Part shown: piece after piece, positions 9,482 through 18,825 of the stretch
Layout: every line of letters starts with the position of its first letter
Position numbering within the stretch: position 1 is the stretch's first letter
Assembly: GCA_022822135.1 (NCBI GenBank)
Contig: JAJECH010000018.1
Span: 124,001 to 188,000, forward strand
Direction: 5' to 3'
From: Pseudomonadales bacterium
Lineage (GTDB): Bacteria; Pseudomonadota; Gammaproteobacteria; Pseudomonadales; Azotimanducaceae
Length of the DNA stretch: 64,000 nucleotides
Program-made: the position numbers and the translations under genes
The notes under the pieces: model-generated
The model's database searches: none
Told to the model about the DNA's origin: nothing
Seen by the model: only the letters and a program-made list of their open reading frames with translations

Positions 9482-11208
9482 AACCAATCTGAGTTAGGTA
9501 ACGTAACGGAATCACTGCCGTTTTTGATGACATTGGCGTGGTACTCCGAACGCGGCAATAGCTGATCAAAATAGAACCGCGCAAGATTCGATTTACCAAG
9601 CGAACCGTCGTCGAGCAAGCTCATTCGCGCCCACAACCAGGCGTAGATCGCATAGCCAGCCAGACTTAAGTAATCCACCGCAGCAGCGCCTACGATCGAA
9701 GGATTAGAACCAGCGCTATTTCGAAGCCATTCGGTTGCCTCTAGCCAGAGATCCAGTACTTCGCTTACTTTCGTCGCGTAACTTCGATCAAGTTCCGCTT
9801 GCCGCAAGTCCGCAACCAGCTCAGCGAGCGTGTTACCGCCATCCTGTAGAACTTTGCGTCCAAGCAAATCTAACGCTTGAATGCCATTAGTACCTTCGTA
9901 GATTTGCGAAATCCGAACATCGCGGACGACTTGCTCGATTTCACTCTCGACGATATAGCCGTGTCCACCAAAACACTGCTGCGCGAGAAGCGATGCTTCC
10001 ATCGCCCGGTCGGAAATAAAAGCCTTCACGATCGGCGTGAGTAATTCAACGTAACGCAATGCAACACCCGAGACTCCGGGATCCGGATGTTCCGCTCGAT
10101 CCAGCTGAACCGCAGCGAAGACTGCGAATGCGCGACTGCCTTCGGTTAAAGCTCGCTGGGTCAAAAGCATCCTTCGCACATCGGGATGCTCAATGATCGG
10201 ATCAGCCGCGCCTTGCTCTTTGACCGGACCCGTCGGCGCTCGACCTTGCAGCCGCTCCTTCGCATAGCTAGAAGCCATTTGATACGCCCGTTCACTCAAT
10301 CCCAGACCTTGGACGCCAACCGAGACGCGCGCGTAGTTCATCATCGTGAACATGCAGCGAAGTCCTGCGTTGGCTTCGCCGATCAAATATCCCTTCGCGC
10401 CTTCGTAGTTAATGACGGATGTGGCTGAACCTCGGATACCCATCTTGTGTTCGATCGATCCGCTCGCGAATCCATTGCGTTCACCCAATTCACCTTGATC
10501 ATTGACGAGATATTTGGGTACTAGAAATAGCGAAATACCCCGGGTTCCCTGGGGCGCACCTTCAATTCGGGCGAGCACTAAATGAACGATGTTCTCCGCC
10601 AGATCATGCTCACCACTCGTGATAAAGATCTTCGTGCCCGTTATCGCGTATGTACCTCCTTCTAGATGCTCCGCTCTTGTACGCATCATTCCAAGGTCGG
10701 TTCCGGCGTGGGATTCAGTGAGTGCCATAGCACCTGTCCAACGACCGTCATACATCGCAGGGAGAAATCGTGCCTTAAGTTCATTCGATGCATGTGCATC
10801 AATGCAATAGGTCGCACCTGAGGTCAGTGCTGCGTAAAGCCAAAGATTCGTGTTCGCACCCCAGAACATCTCCTCCACCGCGGTGGTGAGTGCCTTCGGC
10901 ATCCCTTGTCCACCAAACTCGGGATTTCCGGCTGTTCCAAGCCATCCACCTTCCGTCAAGACATCGAACGCTTGCTTAAATCCAGTCGGAGCAGATACCT
11001 TGCCATCGTCCCACTTGGCACCCTCTCGGTCTGCAGAACTCGACAGAGGTGCCATAACATCTTGAGCGACTCGGCCACATTCATTCAGTATCGAGTTCGC
11101 TAGCTCTTTGTCTATTGCCGCAGATCTATCGGGCCATTCTTCGTCAACGCCAAAAACGTCGTACAGTAGAAAGTTGAAATCTGCGATCGGGGGAACGTAC
11201 GGTGTCAT
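9478..11208 (-). CDS. acyl-CoA dehydrogenase with C-terminal extension
   Basis: A 576-residue flavoenzyme catalysing the first step of fatty acyl-CoA beta-oxidation. It has an N-terminal all-alpha domain, the central motifs LTESHAGTDLGMMRT and ITGTKIFITSGEHD, and QIYEGTNGIQALDLLGRKV near residue 440. The Glu of YEGT is the usual catalytic base. The roughly 110-residue tail is typical of the FadE-like subfamily of about 570-600 residues that starts with an MTxYxPPIxDFxFLL-type N-terminus. A compact minus-strand group follows upstream: acyltransferase, then djlA. Substrate chain length cannot be read from the sequence. Confidence 0.92.
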   Translation of the reverse strand: MTPYVPPIADFNFLLYDVFGVDEEWPDRSAAIDKELANSILNECGRVAQDVMAPLSSSADREGAKWDDGKVSAPTGFKQAFDVLTEGGWLGTAGNPEFGGQGMPKALTTAVEEMFWGANTNLWLYAALTSGATYCIDAHASNELKARFLPAMYDGRWTGAMALTESHAGTDLGMMRTRAEHLEGGTYAITGTKIFITSGEHDLAENIVHLVLARIEGAPQGTRGISLFLVPKYLVNDQGELGERNGFASGSIEHKMGIRGSATSVINYEGAKGYLIGEANAGLRCMFTMMNYARVSVGVQGLGLSERAYQMASSYAKERLQGRAPTGPVKEQGAADPIIEHPDVRRMLLTQRALTEGSRAFAVFAAVQLDRAEHPDPGVSGVALRYVELLTPIVKAFISDRAMEASLLAQQCFGGHGYIVESEIEQVVRDVRISQIYEGTNGIQALDLLGRKVLQDGGNTLAELVADLRQAELDRSYATKVSEVLDLWLEATEWLRNSAGSNPSIVGAAAVDYLSLAGYAIYAWLWARMSLLDDGSLGKSNLARFYFDQLLPRSEYHANVIKNGSDSVTLPNSDWF

Positions 11209-11248
11209 GTATCTCTAAACCTTAAATTGACGAGCTTTGCAGAGCGAA

Positions 11249-12379
11249 TTAGATTGCCGAACCGTTTGCTTGATTTGCATACTGTCGCAGTAGCAGCTCT
11301 CGTTCGCGACCGATCAACGACTGCCATTGCGCTGAAAATTCGTCGCTAACACGGTTCGGTTCCAAAGCTACTGCATTACCTTCCAGTATGTCTTTCGCGG
11401 CTCTGAACGTGGGGTAAGACTGCCGATTCTCCATCATGATTTCATCGATCGCTTGAGCCAAGTCATCGGCATCTTGATATCCAGTTCGCATAGGGTGACC
11501 GTACGCCACGTGCACGCGTCCTTTATATCCTCGGATTCCCTGCACAAGACTATCGCGGTCTTCGTGTTCAGACTTGACGTATGAACCGGTCCGTTCGCGT
11601 TCTGCGAGTTCGATTGCTTTCCGCGCCGCACAAGGGTCTAGCTCATAAGTAAGCGTCGTCGGAACCAGATTGAATTTCTCAAGCATGTGGTTAATGTCCT
11701 TCGATTCGTCGCGATAAGCGAGCGCAAACATTTTCAATACTGCAGGATCTGTTCGATCAACGCCGTCTTTAGATCGACCTTCACGTTGCGCAATCCATAC
11801 GGATTGACCATGGTCTATTACGTGGCGAATGTACCGCGATGTTTTGCTCATTGCTGCGTATTGCGCCTTCAAACCGCGTGCGCTTCGAACCACGATAAAA
11901 CTATCGTTGATACGCATAAACTCAGCGCCAACCTGCATATTTAGAAGGTTGTCCCCGATCGCAATCTTGCTGGTTTGGTGCCCATTAAGCCACAGCGAGT
12001 AATTGACTAGCACCGGATCTAACGTGATATCACGATGGTTGGAAATGAATACGCTTGGTTTGTCCTGGGGAATTGCGTCGATGCCCGAATACGTGAAGCC
12101 ATCTGTCGTGGTTTCAAGCGCGCTTCTGATGAAACGAACCATTAGTTCGTGCCAAGTTGCACGATCTTTGATCTTGCGTACTTCCTGTTTGAGTCGATGA
12201 CGCACTAATGGTCGAACCAAGGGCTTTAGAAAATTCGCGAACACTTTGAAGCGAAGTGCGCTCGCTGCATCAAGCAGTTCCCGGTCGTCGCACAACGCGA
12301 GCAACCGTGCAGGTATCTCTACTTCAGGATGAGGAGCGATGTCCGCAAATTCGTCGAGGGACGATACTTCAGCCATCAT
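11249..12379 (-). CDS. PlsC-type glycerolipid acyltransferase
   Basis: A roughly 376-residue protein of the glycerol-3-phosphate/1-acylglycerol-3-phosphate acyltransferase superfamily. The catalytic block reads FISNHRDITLDPVLVNY, a NHx4D-type motif in which the histidine is followed by RDITLD. A later REGRSKDGVDRTDPAVL resembles the substrate-phosphate block. The protein is longer than simple PlsC and has no clear membrane anchor. Starts at TTG 12382, ATG 12379 and ATG 12376 are all possible; I took the first ATG. It lies between an acyl-CoA dehydrogenase and djlA, suggesting lipid turnover, but the substrate is unknown. Confidence 0.75.
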   Translation of the reverse strand: MMAEVSSLDEFADIAPHPEVEIPARLLALCDDRELLDAASALRFKVFANFLKPLVRPLVRHRLKQEVRKIKDRATWHELMVRFIRSALETTTDGFTYSGIDAIPQDKPSVFISNHRDITLDPVLVNYSLWLNGHQTSKIAIGDNLLNMQVGAEFMRINDSFIVVRSARGLKAQYAAMSKTSRYIRHVIDHGQSVWIAQREGRSKDGVDRTDPAVLKMFALAYRDESKDINHMLEKFNLVPTTLTYELDPCAARKAIELAERERTGSYVKSEHEDRDSLVQGIRGYKGRVHVAYGHPMRTGYQDADDLAQAIDEIMMENRQSYPTFRAAKDILEGNAVALEPNRVSDEFSAQWQSLIGRERELLLRQYANQANGSAI

Positions 12380-12465
12380 CAATCGCCAGCTTGACTCGAC
12401 GCGAAAGCATATTTCGTCCTAATGCACGTACACCTATCTTGTTGGGTGACAAATACGCGTCTGCG

Positions 12466-13266
12466 CTAGATACCATGGTGAACCCGCACGATATCCCAGG
12501 CTCGTTGAATGTCGTCGAAACGCCGTGCCGCAGTAGCGCGTTCCGTGTCGGACACCGATCTCGCCAATTTATCCGGATGATAACGACTGCGTAACTTTCG
12601 ATACTGTCGAGACATTTCCTTTGGTGTGGCATTCTCAGAGAACCCCAACGTGCTGTAAGCCCGTTCTAACGCGTTGATCGTCGGTTCCGATTCTGCTCTA
12701 GATTCTTGTGTACGCTCACCGGCGTTCCCCAGCATCAAAATCTCTGCAATCTGCGCTTGCGTCAATCCAAACGCATCACCAATCCTAAATAGCAGATTTC
12801 GTTCCTCGACAACGAGCCCACTACCATCCGCATTGGCAACAACGACATTCATCAGATGAATGAGCTGAACCGCTATTTCAGTACGTAGATTCAGCCGCCG
12901 CACCTCGTAGAGAACGCCTTCGAAATCGAAATCCGGTTGTTTGCCGCGATTAAATCCGGCAATCGCGGCCTCCCGATCTTCTGGCGAGAATCGCAAATGG
13001 TCAAAGATGACCTCAACGCCTTGGATCTCATCTCTTGAGACCACGCCGTCGATCTTGCACAGATACCCAAACAACTCGAAGAAATGAACGTGTTCGATCG
13101 ACGCGGTGTTCGTACTTGAGAAGAACGGTTGCGAGTGATCGATGTATACCCGTCTGTTACTGAACTGAAATACGCCAAAGGCAACCAGAGGACCTACAAG
13201 CAGACCAATCCAACCAAACACGAACGTCGATGTCATGATGATTAATGCAGCGATCAGATAGCGCAT
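12466..13266 (-). CDS. djlA: DjlA-like membrane-anchored J-domain co-chaperone
   Basis: The domain order matches DjlA: an N-terminal membrane segment (MRYLIAALIIMTSTFVFGWIGLL), a TerB-like helical domain (about residues 60-165) and a C-terminal J domain with RYHPDK, the HPD tripeptide that stimulates DnaK ATPase. The protein sits in the inner membrane with its J domain in the cytoplasm. A GTG start at 13311 would add 15 polar residues. I prefer ATG at 13266 because DjlA proteins begin directly with the membrane segment, but there is no strong ribosome binding site to decide it. Confidence 0.85.
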   Translation of the reverse strand: MRYLIAALIIMTSTFVFGWIGLLVGPLVAFGVFQFSNRRVYIDHSQPFFSSTNTASIEHVHFFELFGYLCKIDGVVSRDEIQGVEVIFDHLRFSPEDREAAIAGFNRGKQPDFDFEGVLYEVRRLNLRTEIAVQLIHLMNVVVANADGSGLVVEERNLLFRIGDAFGLTQAQIAEILMLGNAGERTQESRAESEPTINALERAYSTLGFSENATPKEMSRQYRKLRSRYHPDKLARSVSDTERATAARRFDDIQRAWDIVRVHHGI

Positions 13267-13719
13267 CACGAAGCTAGGGGACTCAATGAACGAAACAGTG
13301 TTTTGACCCACATGGTTAGGAAGAAAAACCGAGACCGCGAAATCGGGCGAGATTCAAGCTATACATTCTCCATGCTTTGCAGTACGCTGGAACGCGAATG
13401 GACGAACGAATAAACAGATAGCGTGGATTTAGTCAGCAACCAATATGCCGAATATCAAATCAATTATTAAAAGTGAATTATTTTTGCCGAGACATTATGG
13501 GTCGCGTCCAACTACCTGCGTCTATCCGTCGGAAACGAAGCCAAGCCAAATGCTGACTCGCTGCAGGTAGGCCATCAACACGCGCTGGTATCAATAGAAC
13601 GGGTGCGCCATGCAACCCTTGCTCAGCGCACCATCGTGTTTTTTGCAGATTTTTAGTCCGTGCTAACGCGTCCTCATTTCTATTCCGAATACTAGAGCGG
13701 AATCGTACAAGCGAGAACG

Positions 13720-13914
13720 CTATGCAGCTTGCAGCTGGCACGAACAATCGACTGTGTCGTCTGGACACTTGTCGTCGTTGGCCGCCTGCATCTGCGTGAA
13801 CTCGCTAAATGTCTCGATCGAAAATCGAGGCGAACCGAATCGCAACAGCGCGTTCCAGAATCGCTTAACGGGTTTGTAGCAGGACAGCATGCGTTGTCGT
13901 GCATCGGTGTACAT
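13720..13914 (-). CDS. possible small Cys-containing protein
   Basis: A 64-residue frame starting at the third of three closely spaced ATGs, which has GGAG six bases upstream. The product has a basic/aromatic N-terminal half and a short C-terminal region with three cysteines (KCPDDTVDCSC). I recognise no family. It lies in the longest otherwise empty interval. No neighbour suggests a role, and it may not be translated. Confidence 0.3.
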   Translation of the reverse strand: MYTDARQRMLSCYKPVKRFWNALLRFGSPRFSIETFSEFTQMQAANDDKCPDDTVDCSCQLQAA

Positions 13915-14010
13915 TTCCATCTCCATTCATGGCGTGGACCGTAGTTAGCACGCGATCAGCTTGTGACTTACCGCGTCGAGTGCAATCTTAGTTAAAAAAC
14001 GTACTAAGAC

Positions 14011-14027
14011 GCAAGCAATTTGCTTGC
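14011..14027 (-). terminator. possible terminator hairpin downstream of the 2-hydroxyacid dehydrogenase
   Basis: GCAAGCAA and TTGCTTGC form a nearly perfect palindrome with a one-base centre. On the minus strand a run of six T follows about a dozen bases later. The short loop and displaced T-run make this a weak candidate. Confidence 0.25.
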
Positions 14028-14132
14028 TAATTTCCTAAAAACTTACCTAAATTGCACAACATTATTGCTTGATAGGAGATATTGACCGGATTTTTATCGG
14101 ATCACGCAAACTATGCCTACAACGGTATAGAT

Positions 14133-15140
14133 TTAAACCAAGACCGAGGCAATATCAGTCTTGTTAACACAGTTTTCAAGTCGACCATCGCGCAGAAATC
14201 TGGCAGCGGTACGCGCAGCAAAGGCGCGGATGTCACGCACGCTTTCTGGCGTGAAGAAGGCAGAGTGCGGGGTAACTATCAATCGATGCTTAATCCACTC
14301 TTCGTTTGCGCTCCAAGCCTTTAACAGAGGTCTATCCATCTTTGCTGGTTCCTCAGGCAGAACGTCTAGTCCTGCGGCGAGGACTCGATCCGACTTCATC
14401 GCGTCATGTAAGGCATCGACATCAACGATAGGTCCTCTCGCGGTGTTGATCAGAATCATGCCGTCTTTCGCATGGGCAAACACGTTGGCATCCACCAAAT
14501 TACGTGTTTCGTCGTTTAACGGCGTATGCACACTCAGGATGTCGGACTCAGACATTAACTCCTCGAGCGAATCAGCTCGTTCGATTCCAAGTGCCAGTTC
14601 TACCCCATTTTCCCGATATGGGTCGTAGAAGATCACACGCATATCGAATGCCTTGGCGCGGCGAGCAGCAGCAGTTCCGATTCGACCTAGACCTAGCACG
14701 CCGAACGTGCAATCGGCCATCCGCTTTCCGTAAGGATTCAATGCCGGTCGCCAATTCCCAAGTGGGTCATTACGGAGCGATTCGTCATGAAATGCGATGC
14801 TCTTCGTTAGAGTCATCATGAGAGCGATAGCGTGGTCCGCGACTTCGCGCGTTCCGTAGTCAGGGACATTGCAGACCGCGATACCGCGCGATGACCACGA
14901 CGGAAGATCGACGTCGTCAAAACCAACGGCCGGCTTCACAAAAATCCGACATTTTTCAAGCTTTTCCATGCAGTCCGACGGCGGTTGTGTACCTACGATT
15001 CCATCGCAATTAGCCCACTGCTCGTCCGAGACATTAGGGAATCCACCGCCCCATTCGCCTGATACGCCCTCGCCCAACGCTTCCAGCTCGATTTGGTTGT
15101 TAACGCCACGCCCGTTAGGCCAAAGCACTCGAATCGTCAT
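14133..15140 (-). CDS. D-isomer-specific 2-hydroxyacid dehydrogenase (CtBP-like)
   Basis: The 335-residue NAD(P)-dependent enzyme has the family's split catalytic and Rossmann domains. VLGLGRIG is the nucleotide-binding loop (about residues 148-155), the catalytic Arg lies in NTARGPIVD, the Glu in DVLPEEPAK, and the His in TPHSAFF. The N-terminal half contains KPAVGFDDVDL and the DYGTREVADHAIAL helix typical of the C-terminal-binding-protein branch. Substrate unknown; D-glycerate/hydroxypyruvate or phosphoglycerate-like acids are possible. It stands alone, with a long interval on its 3' side. Confidence 0.87.
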   Translation of the reverse strand: MTIRVLWPNGRGVNNQIELEALGEGVSGEWGGGFPNVSDEQWANCDGIVGTQPPSDCMEKLEKCRIFVKPAVGFDDVDLPSWSSRGIAVCNVPDYGTREVADHAIALMMTLTKSIAFHDESLRNDPLGNWRPALNPYGKRMADCTFGVLGLGRIGTAAARRAKAFDMRVIFYDPYRENGVELALGIERADSLEELMSESDILSVHTPLNDETRNLVDANVFAHAKDGMILINTARGPIVDVDALHDAMKSDRVLAAGLDVLPEEPAKMDRPLLKAWSANEEWIKHRLIVTPHSAFFTPESVRDIRAFAARTAARFLRDGRLENCVNKTDIASVLV

Positions 15141-15426
15141 CGTATGTCCTGTATCTGACTTAAGTTAATGAAACACGAAGCAATCCTCCAACATCACACC
15201 CTGTCGAAGAATTGATCGCTAATTTTCTATATGCGAATTTATCGCTTCACTTATCGATAGTATCAATGAAAACACGACGTTCCATACATAGAAATCCCCA
15301 CAAGCGACAACCACACACTTTAGAATGCCGCAAGCACGCTAGAGGATCAATAGGACACCGTTGATGTGACGCAGACATGTGTCTCTCTCCTTCATCGTTG
15401 CTGCGGCTAAGCTAGGCTATGAAGGC

Positions 15427-16011
15427 ATGAATCCTCCAAATCCGTTTCCGATCGAAATCCCGACATCTCGCTTAGTTCTTCGCCGACCGACTTTAGAGGA
15501 TGCTTCTGGCTTACACGAAGCTGTCACAGATTCGTTTGCAGAGTTAAGCCGTTGGATGATTTGGGCTCGAAACAGCTACAGCATTGATGACGCGAAGGAG
15601 TTTTGCAGTTACGCGAACGACGCTTTTGATTCAGGGACTCACTTACCAACGCTGTTAAGGTTGCCAAATGACGGCAAGATCATCGGTTCCGCCGAACTCA
15701 CGTCGATTGATCCCGAAGTACCAAGCTTTGAAATTGGATATTGGATTCGCTCAGATTACGCGGGTTTCGGCTACGTTACCGAAGCCGCCCATGCATTAAC
15801 GACGTTTGCATTCCGAAAACTTGATAGCAACCGAGTACAAATCCGCATGGATAGCAACAATCATCGAAGCTGGGCCATACCTGAACGACTGGGATACGAA
15901 TGGGAGGCAACCCTCGAATCTAGTAGTCGCGACAATTTAGGCCAGTTAGCCGCATTCCGAATCTATGCCATGTTCGATATTCAACAATTGCTGCCACTAA
16001 AGACTGGCTGA
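15427..16011 (+). CDS. GNAT-family N-acetyltransferase, RimJ/RimL-like
   Basis: About 194 residues. The opening TSRLVLRRPTLEDASGL and the later EIGYWIRSDYAGFGYVTEAAHALTTFAF are characteristic of the RimJ/RimL branch, which acetylates protein N-termini or small amines using acetyl-CoA. RVQIRMDSNNHRSWAIPERLGYEWEATL is the usual C-terminal block. An in-frame GTG at 15379 would add 16 residues; the ATG at 15427 fits the family N-terminus better. The gene converges with the phytanoyl-CoA dioxygenase gene. Substrate unknown. Confidence 0.82.
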   Translation: MNPPNPFPIEIPTSRLVLRRPTLEDASGLHEAVTDSFAELSRWMIWARNSYSIDDAKEFCSYANDAFDSGTHLPTLLRLPNDGKIIGSAELTSIDPEVPSFEIGYWIRSDYAGFGYVTEAAHALTTFAFRKLDSNRVQIRMDSNNHRSWAIPERLGYEWEATLESSSRDNLGQLAAFRIYAMFDIQQLLPLKTG

Positions 16012-16123
16012 ACGTCAGAGCACCTGCTCGCGCGCGACTTCTAGATCACACTACATCGTTCTTTTTTATGAGAGGTAGCAAACGAGCATGTGTAGGGATT
16101 CGACGTCGCCTGTCTTAACCGAG

Positions 16124-16915
16124 CTAAACTGCCGAACGTATTTCTTCGCTCTCTAGCAAGCGCTTCTTTACAGTTTCAATCGGATTGCGATAGTCAACTG
16201 TACCAAGACCGAAATTCGTTAGCTTGTATCCAATTAACGCTTGAAGTTTCTCAGGCATAGCCACTACGACCTCTGGCGGAACGCCTATGAACTGGTTCTC
16301 TCGTTGTTTCAACCAAGCTAGATTGAAGTTCAGATTGATTGATCTTCGATAAGAGTCTTCTGTCGAATTCCCGCCGCCTCGGTGCCAAAGCGCACCATCC
16401 CAGAGTAGCAATCCACCAAGTGGCATCTCAACGGATACGGTCGGCTTGTCTTGATCAACCTTATCGGTTAATAAATGACTGCGAGGTACAACCTCCGTTG
16501 CACCGTTCTCTACGGTGAATGGATCCAATGCAATCAGAGTATTAACGATCAGCGGTGGATGCGGATAAGGAATGGGATAGTGTCCATCGTCTCGATGCAT
16601 GTGTTGACGTCGGTCCCCAGGAGCAGGCCGCATTGCGGCGACTCCTGAAATTTGAAAGTCTGGACCAAGAATCGCTTCTATCAACGTGAGTAACTTATCG
16701 TCCACCAACACCTCATCAACTGCACGGGTTTTCGCGAGCAAGTTGTGCGTGTGAATGGTCTGTTGACCGAAGTCTTCTGATGACCGGCTACCAATGTCGT
16801 CGAAGATCGGAGCTAGGTCACGCCGCAAGCGCTCGACCGTCATTTCATCTAGAAAATCGGGGACGACTGCAAAGCCCTCTTCCCGAACTTCGTCTACAAC
16901 GCGTTGTACATTCAT
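16124..16915 (-). CDS. phytanoyl-CoA dioxygenase family protein
   Basis: A 263-residue Fe(II)/2-oxoglutarate oxygenase. Visible ligands are the HxD in HMHRDDGHYP, the distal His in LWHRGGGN, and the following Arg in YRRSINLN that should bind 2-oxoglutarate. VVPRSHLL is the usual turn after the core. Such enzymes hydroxylate lipids, osmolytes or natural products; the substrate cannot be inferred. The gene precedes nothing obvious. The sulfatase lies upstream on the same strand, 231 bases away. Confidence 0.85.
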   Translation of the reverse strand: MNVQRVVDEVREEGFAVVPDFLDEMTVERLRRDLAPIFDDIGSRSSEDFGQQTIHTHNLLAKTRAVDEVLVDDKLLTLIEAILGPDFQISGVAAMRPAPGDRRQHMHRDDGHYPIPYPHPPLIVNTLIALDPFTVENGATEVVPRSHLLTDKVDQDKPTVSVEMPLGGLLLWDGALWHRGGGNSTEDSYRRSINLNFNLAWLKQRENQFIGVPPEVVVAMPEKLQALIGYKLTNFGLGTVDYRNPIETVKKRLLESEEIRSAV

Positions 16916-17146
16916 GGATAGTTTCTGGCTGAATTAACTAGATGTTTGGTCGCGCGACGCGGAAACCACATCGGCAGAACGAGTTGCGCATTTTATGGAG
17001 TACGGATTGAAAGCGCTGCGTTGATTCAGTGTGCCATAGGTTTTACGGCGAACTTATCACGCCTTGAACATTCGGAACATCGAAATCGGCGGCGCTTTCT
17101 TGTGGAAAACCAATACCTTCCAGCTCAAATCCTGTTCGCAAAGGAG

Positions 17147-18580
17147 CTAGAACCTTCGAGAATCTTGCCCGACTGGCACAGTATCTGACGTCTTCATGAA
17201 CCAGTCAAGCAAAGTATTCTCAAGCATCTGACGAACCTCGCTCATACCTGGTTCGTCAATTTGATTTCGCAACTCCTGCGGATCGTCGTCTAAGTCATAA
17301 AGCTCGGATTGACCCTCTGTACGACGTATGAGTTTGTAGTTCAAGTTTCGAATCATCGTGGCGCGACAAACGCTCGCGGGAACCTGCTGCTGCAAAATAC
17401 CCTTCGGGTAGTAGTTCCCTTCAATCGGCGGATCAACCTTGCTCCAACGGCCTTCGAATGCGTGAGGCTCGTGGGTGTCGTATCCACCCTCGGCAAATAC
17501 GAAGCGATCCCGGTCTTCTAGCTCACCGTGTAGCTGCGAGACGAACGATTTAGCGAAATGAACATGTTTCGAGTCGAGCTTCGCGAGTTCCATGACACTC
17601 GCCATCAAGTCAAACATCTCTACTGGACCTTCAACCACATGACCCGCTTTACAGTCAGGTGTCTTGACCATCAGAGGCACGCGTGTGATGGGATCACTGT
17701 AGTCACTTGGCCACTTCTCTACTAATCCGAAATCACCTGCCCAATCGCCATGGTCGGAAGAAACAACAAGCACAGTGTCGTCAAAGAATCCATTCTCCTC
17801 CATGACGGACATTAGCTCACCTAAAAGCCAATCCGTGTAACTGATCATTCCCAGGTAGATGGCATTGAGCTTCCGAAAGGAACGCTCATCCAGTTCGTCC
17901 AACCGTCTGTATCTTCGAATTAACTCGTAATGCATCGGTTTACACTGTAAATCAGACGGTCTTAGCTCAGGAATATCGTCAGGTCTATACATGTGATAGA
18001 AGTCACGATGCGTGGTGTAAGAAGGATGTGGCTGGAGTAGCGGTAGAAAGAGAAAGAATGGCGGATCGTCGTGTTTCCGGTTTCTTAAGTAGTCGATCCC
18101 CGCTTTGACCTTTATGTAGTCGGCCAAGTCTTCGCGGGCACAGTCAAATGGCGCTGCTTCAAAACTGTAATACGCCTTGTCTCCGAACTCGTGTACGTTC
18201 TTTCGAGTCGGACCTTCGGGTTCGAGATATTCATTAATACAGCTCAAGCTATCCTGCGCGAGCATGTCGTTCTTGCCGTACCATCGAATGTCGTATCCGG
18301 CTTCCGCTAAATAGCGGAATAGGTGCGGTTCATGAGATCGGATCAAGTGCCAGTTAGTCCGGTGTCCTGCACAATGAGGGTATAAGCCGGTCATCATTGA
18401 CACCCGTGAAGGGACACACTGCGCATTCTGAACGTGACACTGATTGAAACGAACGCCTTCCGACGCTAATCGATCGTAATTCGGCGTCTGAATCAACGGA
18501 TGGCCGTAGCAAGCTAAGCTTTCAGCCCGCATCTCGTCCGGTTGAAAAAAGACAAAATTCAAGCGTTGTTGCTCAGCCAA
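17147..18580 (-). CDS. type I sulfatase (alkaline phosphatase superfamily)
   Basis: A 477-residue sulfatase. Cys55 in CVPSRVSMMTG is the residue normally converted to formylglycine. PDE at 14-16 and SSDHGDWAGD supply metal ligands, and GKNDML continues the family core. No signal peptide is visible: LNFVFFQPDE lies right at the N-terminus, so the enzyme should be cytoplasmic. It probably removes sulfate from imported sulfated carbohydrates or small molecules. The start is TTG at 18580 with AAGG about seven bases upstream. No anaerobic or oxygen-dependent formylglycine-generating enzyme is seen nearby. Confidence 0.88.
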   Translation of the reverse strand: MAEQQRLNFVFFQPDEMRAESLACYGHPLIQTPNYDRLASEGVRFNQCHVQNAQCVPSRVSMMTGLYPHCAGHRTNWHLIRSHEPHLFRYLAEAGYDIRWYGKNDMLAQDSLSCINEYLEPEGPTRKNVHEFGDKAYYSFEAAPFDCAREDLADYIKVKAGIDYLRNRKHDDPPFFLFLPLLQPHPSYTTHRDFYHMYRPDDIPELRPSDLQCKPMHYELIRRYRRLDELDERSFRKLNAIYLGMISYTDWLLGELMSVMEENGFFDDTVLVVSSDHGDWAGDFGLVEKWPSDYSDPITRVPLMVKTPDCKAGHVVEGPVEMFDLMASVMELAKLDSKHVHFAKSFVSQLHGELEDRDRFVFAEGGYDTHEPHAFEGRWSKVDPPIEGNYYPKGILQQQVPASVCRATMIRNLNYKLIRRTEGQSELYDLDDDPQELRNQIDEPGMSEVRQMLENTLLDWFMKTSDTVPVGQDSRRF

Positions 18581-18825
18581 AGTATTGCCTTTCTTGATAT
18601 CGGTTGCCAGCGTTTATGTCGCTCGAACCCGCTAGTCTAACCGCACGGTGCCGAGAACAATCGGCGTCGCGTGGATGCAACGTACTTTGTCAACGGGGTT
18701 TAAGAAGTCTCTGCTTCTTGATCACAATCCGCAGGAACTTAACAAAAAGAACGCCAAGATCGGAGTTGTATTCCTGTCGCGCAAATGACAATGTTGAGGT
18801 GAACCTCGTTTCGGGTTCCGTTCCG

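Larger units (their letters stand above)
13267..14132. other. 866-base interval without a secure gene
   Basis: This is the only stretch over 300 bases without a convincing gene. It holds a possible small minus-strand gene (13720-13914), an AT-rich segment (13440-13490) and a short palindrome at 14011-14027 downstream of the 14133-15140 gene. Several longer open frames here overlap each other and look like chance. Confidence 0.5.

Noticed and set aside
13478-13768. 96-codon minus-strand frame in the long interval
   Set aside because: Arg/Ser-rich product without a recognisable domain; it overlaps the better-supported small frame and has no clear ribosome binding site.
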